Part shown: positions 18,526 to 23,202 of the stretch, one piece after another | Layout: each line of letters starts with the position of its first letter | Numbering within the stretch: position 1 is the stretch's first letter | The notes under the pieces: model-generated | Databases searched by the model: none | The model's input: the letters and a program-made list of their open reading frames with translations, nothing else | Told to the model about the DNA's origin: nothing | Position numbers and translations under genes: made by a program | Assembly (NCBI GenBank): GCA_004151065.3 | Contig: NWUY0305057992.1 | Location: 1 to 23,202, forward strand | From: Larix sibirica | Taxonomy: Eukaryota > Streptophyta > Pinopsida > Pinales > Pinaceae | Direction: 5' to 3' | DNA length: 23,202 bases

Positions 18526-21305
18526 ATAATCTATGTTATATGTGAAATCCATCTATAATAAATCTATAATCCCTACTAGCTCTGGTTAATGTGTCATTGA
18601 GAAATAAATAAAAGGTGAATGATGATATTCTGGATAAGAAAGGGCGTTCCCAGAACTAAAGTAAAGCAAGATCTTAAGGCAGTAGTCCTGCAATACCTTA
18701 CTTCTGGAGCTGACTCTTTGCCATACCGACAGACCAGAAAGAGAGGGGAACCACCACCCAATCACCTCACCTACAAAATAATTCCCACAATCTTTCCCTT
18801 AAGTATCTTTAAGTAATAAAGTGAAAGGTATAGCAGCAGTAGTTTAGCATGAATATACCGCGCTATCTCTGCGGGCACTATTTGGCTAGTGTACTATGTA
18901 TGCAATAATGAGACTTTATCTATGTGTCACTCTTCTATGTGTAGCTGCTGTAGTAGCCCCTGCCCCTGTGAGTCGGTCCCTGTGAAGCTGCTCCCTTACC
19001 TGTATTCTGTAGCGTTCAGTGTCAAGATACCGGCGGTAGTAACAAATTGTTTACCATTAAGTTCTAGTGCCATCGTGTCATTTCATTATCTTATTGTCTG
19101 TTGGTAAGGTGGGTTCTTTAATGACCTCTGTTGTCAAAATGTACTGATTGAATCAGAAGTGAATTGGTGGACCTAACCCACAGGGTGTCATATATATTAT
19201 ATATATAAAGGCTGTTGTAACCGTTACTTTTTTTAATATATAGCTAATCCTGCCCCAAAGCAAATTGTTGTAGGCAGCAAATATTAGCCTTCTTAGTGCC
19301 TGCGCCCAACCTGGTAGGTAAAAAAAAATAATAAGTAAGTGTTCTTTCTTGTTGATCTGAGCATAATCGTCGGTGGTATCATCTGTCTAGCTAAATGTTC
19401 AGGCATAACGGGTTTGTTTATATAACCTAAAAGCAAACCTCCTTCCGTCCGTTGGACCACATCCCCCAAACATAAATATAGGAAGCAAGCGAGAGCAAGC
19501 CCCGGTGGTTAAACCAGCCAGCCCAGCATCCGCCAGGCAGCCTGCCATTTTATCCTTCCTCTCAGCTATGGATAAGTGCTTTGAAGGGTTACAGGGCATC
19601 CCCACCAATTATAGGAAAACTTCTTATGTTACGTAGTGTTTTATCTATTGCCGTTCTAAATAAGATGGTCCTATATAAGGCTGCCATAGGAGGTATAGCT
19701 TATGGAAACAACTAGTAGTGTTACAACTGGGAATCAATACTATGTAGTTTTTTTTTTATTTAGTAATGGCCTAGCTTGAGTCTCCTCTATACTGGACACT
19801 AGCTTCCAGCAGCCTTATTCCATGGCAATAAGCGCTTAATAAAATTTCCATTCTTTTCAAACAGGTCTATGTAAATGTAAAGGCCTGAAGTTCGATAGCC
19901 GTGTAATGCCTCAATTACTAAGGGCCTAAGAACCTACCTCAAAGTAGTGCTGCCCCTTTGCAGCAGCAGTAGTGGAACCTCATCATAGTAGTATTGCTCC
20001 ATCCTCTTCACCGGACCAGACCTTAGTCCCGTACCTTGATGACTCACTTACTATAGGCCTCACTAACCTAACCAGATTATTCTCTATTGCGGGGGAGGAG
20101 CCCCCAGCTTCAAATGGAAAGGTTCCGTATAGTCTCGTCTGATCCGTCGGGGTCCCAACAACAACGAACATAGATGGATTATACTGATTATGATTCTACT
20201 GGTTTTTTATTTTATAAATGATTAGGTTATAAGGCGCACCACCACCTATTGAAATGGAAAAGTGAAACTGTTTCCGAGGTACGAGAGAATACACCAAATG
20301 GTTATATATAAATTGCGGTATAATATGTTAAAACAAGGATATATGCTCTTTGGGAGATTTCCTACTCCCTCACTCCTTCCTGGGCATGGGAGAATAGAGA
20401 ACAAGTGTGCACGTACAACTCCTTTGGCTGTTAATACCGGCTATGGAACTAGCTAGCTCCTTTCTTTTCAACTGCTTGCCTGGGCAAAACCAGGGATTCT
20501 ATTTCCAAATATAGATATTTCTATTTCCAACTTAAGGTTGATATGAGATAACTTATCTACTATTTTCCTATCAGCTATGGAATTAGGCCAGGTAGGGTGA
20601 AAGAGCATACCTATAATACTCATACTATCATATATAAAATTCAGAGTTTGGGTATGTTCCCGCAGTGCTCCAACTAGTTTCACCCTGGAATTGAAACTAA
20701 TAAAGGGGACTAATAAAACAGGGCATTAATAAAATAAACCATATTACTTACTAGGGGTAATATAGCCAGTGGAATAGAGCCCCATTGTATTAGCAGTAGT
20801 AGCCAGTAGCCTAGGGAATAATTATAGCGGATTATAACTCCCATCCATGGATTATTTTCCATTCCCAGGATATAGATATTTATTATCAAGGGCAAAGTGA
20901 AACTATATATGGCGAGTTATTCTGTCGTAAAACGTATATATGCAAGTATCAGATATGCAATATAACTTATATATGTGATATCATGTAGCTGCCGTTCAAC
21001 CACTGCAGAAGCCATTAACTGAAACAATTCCAACTAAACTCTGGATCTTCCGCTCAGCTTCTATCACACACTTCTTTGGCTCAAATACTTTTACTTGCTT
21101 CCTCTTCTGTCGGAGCTGGGGCCCCACCAATGTAGGCAGGTGCGGATGATCTCAATTTCATTTATGAAATTTACTAATTATAACTAGTGCACTAATGAAG
21201 ATGTAAGGTGCATCTATTCGGAACCTTTATAACAAAGCTTAAGCTGCTTCCCCCTAACTCCCCTAACCACCCTTCGAGGGAGGGATGCAGGAGACAAGCT
21301 CCTTT
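18526..21305. other. AT-rich intergenic DNA, no gene recognised
   Basis: Frames of 61-72 codons occur on both strands without motifs. The one at 18889-19107 is cysteine-rich near its N-terminus, but the cysteines come from 'tgt' and 'tgc' runs and it has no signal peptide. 19188-19208 is an AT-alternating palindromic run. 19746-19760 is a T/A-rich homopolymer-like tract. No tRNA cloverleaf, rRNA or known exon is visible. Confidence 0.55.
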
Positions 21306-21309
21306 GGGT

Positions 21310-21353
21310 GACAATAGCACTTGCACTCACTAGGGCACAATAGTGCTATTGTC
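21310..21353. other. Perfect 12 bp inverted repeat, hairpin
   Basis: 'gacaatagcact' (21310-21321) is exactly complementary to 'agtgctattgtc' (21342-21353), separated by a 20-base loop. No T-run follows. In a plant mitochondrion such stem-loops can mark transcript 3' ends, but there is no gene just upstream, so a processing role is only a possibility. Confidence 0.6.
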
Positions 21354-21469
21354 TTAGTCCGTGTAAATTAGCTATATAGAGCCAGGTACCCTCCTTGAAG
21401 TGAGTCTGGAGTTGTAGCTGGGCAAGCAAGGCAACATTTTGACAAGCCAAGGTTGGAGCTCAAGCAAGA

Positions 21470-22158
21470 AAGGCCTTTGATGTTAGTTCAACTGGTGAGG
21501 CTGCTCTTGGGAACGCTGCTCCTTCAACCGCTTTAACTGCTGCTAGTAGGAATGTTTCAGCTTGGAATCACGCTGGTGCTGCTTGTCCTGGGGGTGGTTT
21601 TCTGGTTGTGATGCCCTTCTTGGTTCCGCTACTGGTTCAAATGATTAATGATAAGAATCCTGTTCAACTGCTTATTAAAATGATGCCGGAAATTAGGTTG
21701 GTTCAGTTGCTGCTTATGGAAAGGATCCTGGGACTACCTCAATTTATGCAGGTTCAATTGGTTCTACTGGTGCTGGTTCAATTGCTTATGGAACTACTAC
21801 TTATCTTACTTCTTTGGGTTGTGCTGCCTTTGCTAGGAATCCATTTGCTCCTGGTATTGCTCTTGGAACTGCTACGGGAACTGCTTATTCTATTGCTTAT
21901 TAAAATGCCTTTGGAACTTGTGCTTCTGGAGATGCTGGGACTGGTGCTACTGGAATTGATGATTAAAATGCTTTTTTCAAAATGGTGCTTTTGCTGGTTC
22001 AATTGGTGCTGATGGAAATGATCCTTTAAACGGTATACTGGTGCTGCTGGGAATGCTGTTCCTTCAACTATTTATTGAAAGGCTCTTGGGGCTGAGGGAA
22101 TCCTTGTGCTGCTACTACTAGAAGTGATGATTGGATTGCTCCTTCACATATATTATAA
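21470..22158 (+). pseudogene. Relic of a Gly/Ala/Ser/Thr-rich repeat protein
   Basis: Read on the + strand in the phase of 21751, with phase changes near 21530-21630, near 21975 and later, the translation is dominated by Gly, Ala, Ser and Thr, with regularly placed Tyr, Ile and Asn. Short blocks include GSIGSTGAGSIAYGTTTY, GIALGTATGTAYSIAY and SGDAGTGATGIDD. GNAAPST (21509-) and GNAVPST (22049-) are 540 bp apart and nearly identical in DNA, so the gene had internal repeats. Stops and at least three frameshifts break it. The composition recalls bacterial trimeric-adhesin heads, glycine-rich structural proteins or collagen-like tails. I tested the 7/14-residue spacing of adhesin heads by eye and glycines do not keep it, so no family is assigned. 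The 134-codon Leu-rich frame over 21608-22012 is a shifted reading of the same bases. Confidence 0.45.
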
Positions 22159-22159
22159 G

Positions 22160-22615
22160 ATAATTCCGTATTCACTTACTTTTTTCTCTTTTTCCATCCA
22201 TCCTTCTTTTTACTGAGATAGGGTTGCTGCGCTCCGATTAAAGCCTCTTGCAATTATATTACCCGCGATAACATTGAGAGCCACGATAGGTTCCACGATC
22301 AACAGGGAAAGCTCAGGCTTGTTCCATAAGCACTTCCATAAAGAGAAGGATGGTTCATAAGGAAGGCAAATAACCTTGTGAATTTAGGGTTCAACTTTAT
22401 CTGGTATCATACCCATATATAGTGGCATATCTGGCAGATTGAGATCCAGAGCTAGATGCGGGTTCGGTGCTATAGCCCGTTCCAACGCTGTTGTTTATTT
22501 GCCCCCAGCACCACCCCGCTCAGATCAATTAAAGTAGCAGTTTGTCTAGCTTTATAGTTTAGCCAATTGGGTGTAAAGCAGCTTTCGTGTTGGTGAGTGA
22601 AGATATCTTTCTTTG
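22160..22615. other. Intergenic between two Gly/Ala/Ser-rich patches
   Basis: No family, RNA gene or clear repeat is visible. The antisense frame at 22470-22694 has no motif. Confidence 0.45.
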
Positions 22616-22627
22616 CTTCTAGTGATG

Positions 22628-22706
22628 CCCATGTGCACAAAGTCGGAACGCTAATAGCCATGTGCAAAAACTTGTCACTCCATAGGATGTGCATAAAGTT
22701 GGAACA
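22628..22706 (+). repeat. Three short tandem units, 27-29 bp period
   Basis: 'catgtgcacaaagtcggaac' (22630), 'catgtgcaaaaacttgtcac' (22659) and 'gatgtgcataaagttggaac' (22686) are variants of one word at offsets of 29 and 27 bp. They fall inside the 106-codon frame 22597-22917, but the offsets would shift its phase between copies, so they do not give a repeating peptide. Confidence 0.55.
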
Positions 22707-22718
22707 ATTAGGTGGTTT

Positions 22719-22960
22719 ATTCCACCAACTGGGACTGAAGGATCCGCTGCAGGATATGGATATGGATCAAGGTAAACTAGCGCCGCTCCGCACCTCTGCT
22801 TCTATTGACTCTGCTTCTTATGCCTTTACCACCCCTGCTTCCTCTATTGCTGCGGGCATGGGAACTTGCGGGGATACCAGCTGGCTCTATGACCGGCAAA
22901 GATGCTACTTACAATAGGATACGGACTCGGGAGCTTACTGCGCTTTCTCTTTATACTGCC
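22719..22960 (+). pseudogene. Second Gly/Ala/Ser/Thr-rich patch, frame-broken
   Basis: In the phase of 22719 the + strand reads PPTGTEGSAAGYGYGSR up to a TAA at 22773. In another phase from about 22795 it reads SIDSASYAFTTPASSIAAG, and in a third from about 22880 it reads AGSMTGKDATYN. The composition matches the relic at 21470-22158, and the change of phase every 60-100 bp matches its decay. It could be the other end of the same lost gene, split by the 22160-22700 spacer. Two overlapping frames (22597-22917 and 22805-23023) each carry part of it. Neither is a recognisable intact gene. Confidence 0.3.
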
Positions 22961-23116
22961 GGATCTACTGCTGAATTGTTGACTGAGTCACCACCAACCT
23001 CCTGGCCTTGGCGTAAGGAATGATTACCGTCTTGCCTTGCCTTCAGGGCTTCAGGGTATGGAGGGGAGCATAAAATTTCCAATAATTATTTATATATGTA
23101 ATAAAAGCTTAATTGG

Positions 23117-23202
23117 ACGTTTATTAGTGAAATGGCTAATTCTAACTGTAGTAATTGTACGTATATTAGTGAAATGGATAATTCTACCCCTATTTATTGT
23201 AC
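23117..23202 (+). repeat. 42 bp tandem repeat at window edge
   Basis: Copy 1 is 23117-23158 and copy 2 is 23159-23200. A third starts with 'ac' at the last two bases. Both copies share 'acgt', 'attagtgaaatgg', 'taattcta' and a final 'ttgt'. Because 42 is a multiple of three, the array could be in frame, but the surrounding DNA is AT-rich and not coding-like. The array probably continues beyond the window. Confidence 0.8.

Noticed and set aside
18889-19107. Cysteine-rich secreted peptide
   Set aside because: The cysteines come from a local 'tgtagctgctgtagtagcccctgcccctgt' style slippage region. There is no signal peptide, no spacing pattern and no supporting context.
21780-21860. ATP synthase subunit c (atp9) fragment, from an ARNP phrase
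   Set aside because: Only four residues match. The flanking sequence lacks the hydrophobic hairpin and the conserved acidic residue context.
21751-21903. Bacterial trimeric autotransporter (YadA-like) head repeats
   Set aside because: Phrases like GSIAYG and GIALG resemble the head motif, but glycines do not follow the 7/14-residue spacing and no anchor or stalk domain is seen.
21608-22012. Leu-rich 134-codon frame that looks like a multi-pass membrane protein
   Set aside because: The Leu/Val richness comes from reading 'gctggt' type codons one phase off ('ctggtg', 'cttctg'). The Gly/Ala phase explains the same bases better, and the hydrophobic runs have no topology pattern.
22452-22485. 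tRNA T-arm-like 'gcgggttcggtgctatagcccg'
   Set aside because: No acceptor, D or anticodon arms could be fitted around it.

Overview
This window is gene-poor, repeat-rich DNA that reads most like intergenic sequence from a large seed-plant mitochondrial genome. The reasons are negative and textural. No open frame exceeds 136 codons. Nothing looks like bacterial gene packing. Many short, diverged repeats occur in both orientations, and there are decayed pieces of nuclear-type LTR retrotransposons, as is common in expanded plant mitochondrial genomes. I found no recognisable mitochondrial protein exon, tRNA, rRNA or plastid insert. A nuclear origin (pericentromeric DNA, or a mitochondrial segment moved to the nucleus) cannot be excluded, and the species cannot be named.

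Layout. 1-1060 holds copies of a roughly 150 bp diverged repeat (called family A here), forward on the + strand. More family A copies lie inverted at about 7190-7680, forward again at 7710-7960, and inverted at 9590-9660 and 9890-10100. 3290-5125 and 8930-8980 carry a shorter repeat (family C), built around a phrase like 'gattcagtaggttaaatgcctac' followed by 'atcggaaagaattggttcag'. 10930-13520 holds a third, longer family (family B). Two adjacent copies keep a register of about 512 bp (anchor words at 12167/12678 and 12231/12743), and more diverged relatives lie on either side. Several of the longest open frames in the window fall inside family B.

13895-15310 on the - strand is a degraded Ty3/gypsy pol fragment. 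It runs from the C-terminal part of a protease-like region through the linker to a reverse transcriptase that still has a YMDD motif. Just beyond it, on the opposite strand (15602-15740), is a relic with two CCHC zinc knuckles, like a retroelement gag or nucleocapsid. From about 14.4 to 21.3 kb the DNA looks AT-richer and almost featureless.

21.47-22.16 kb is a frameshifted, stop-interrupted relic of a Gly/Ala/Ser/Thr-rich repeat protein, with a second patch of similar composition at 22.72-22.96 kb. A perfect 12 bp hairpin lies at 21310-21353. The window ends inside a 42 bp tandem repeat.

No operon or pathway can be reconstructed. The best supported content is the retroelement debris and the repeat families. 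The least explained items are the Gly/Ala-rich relic and the three repeat families.
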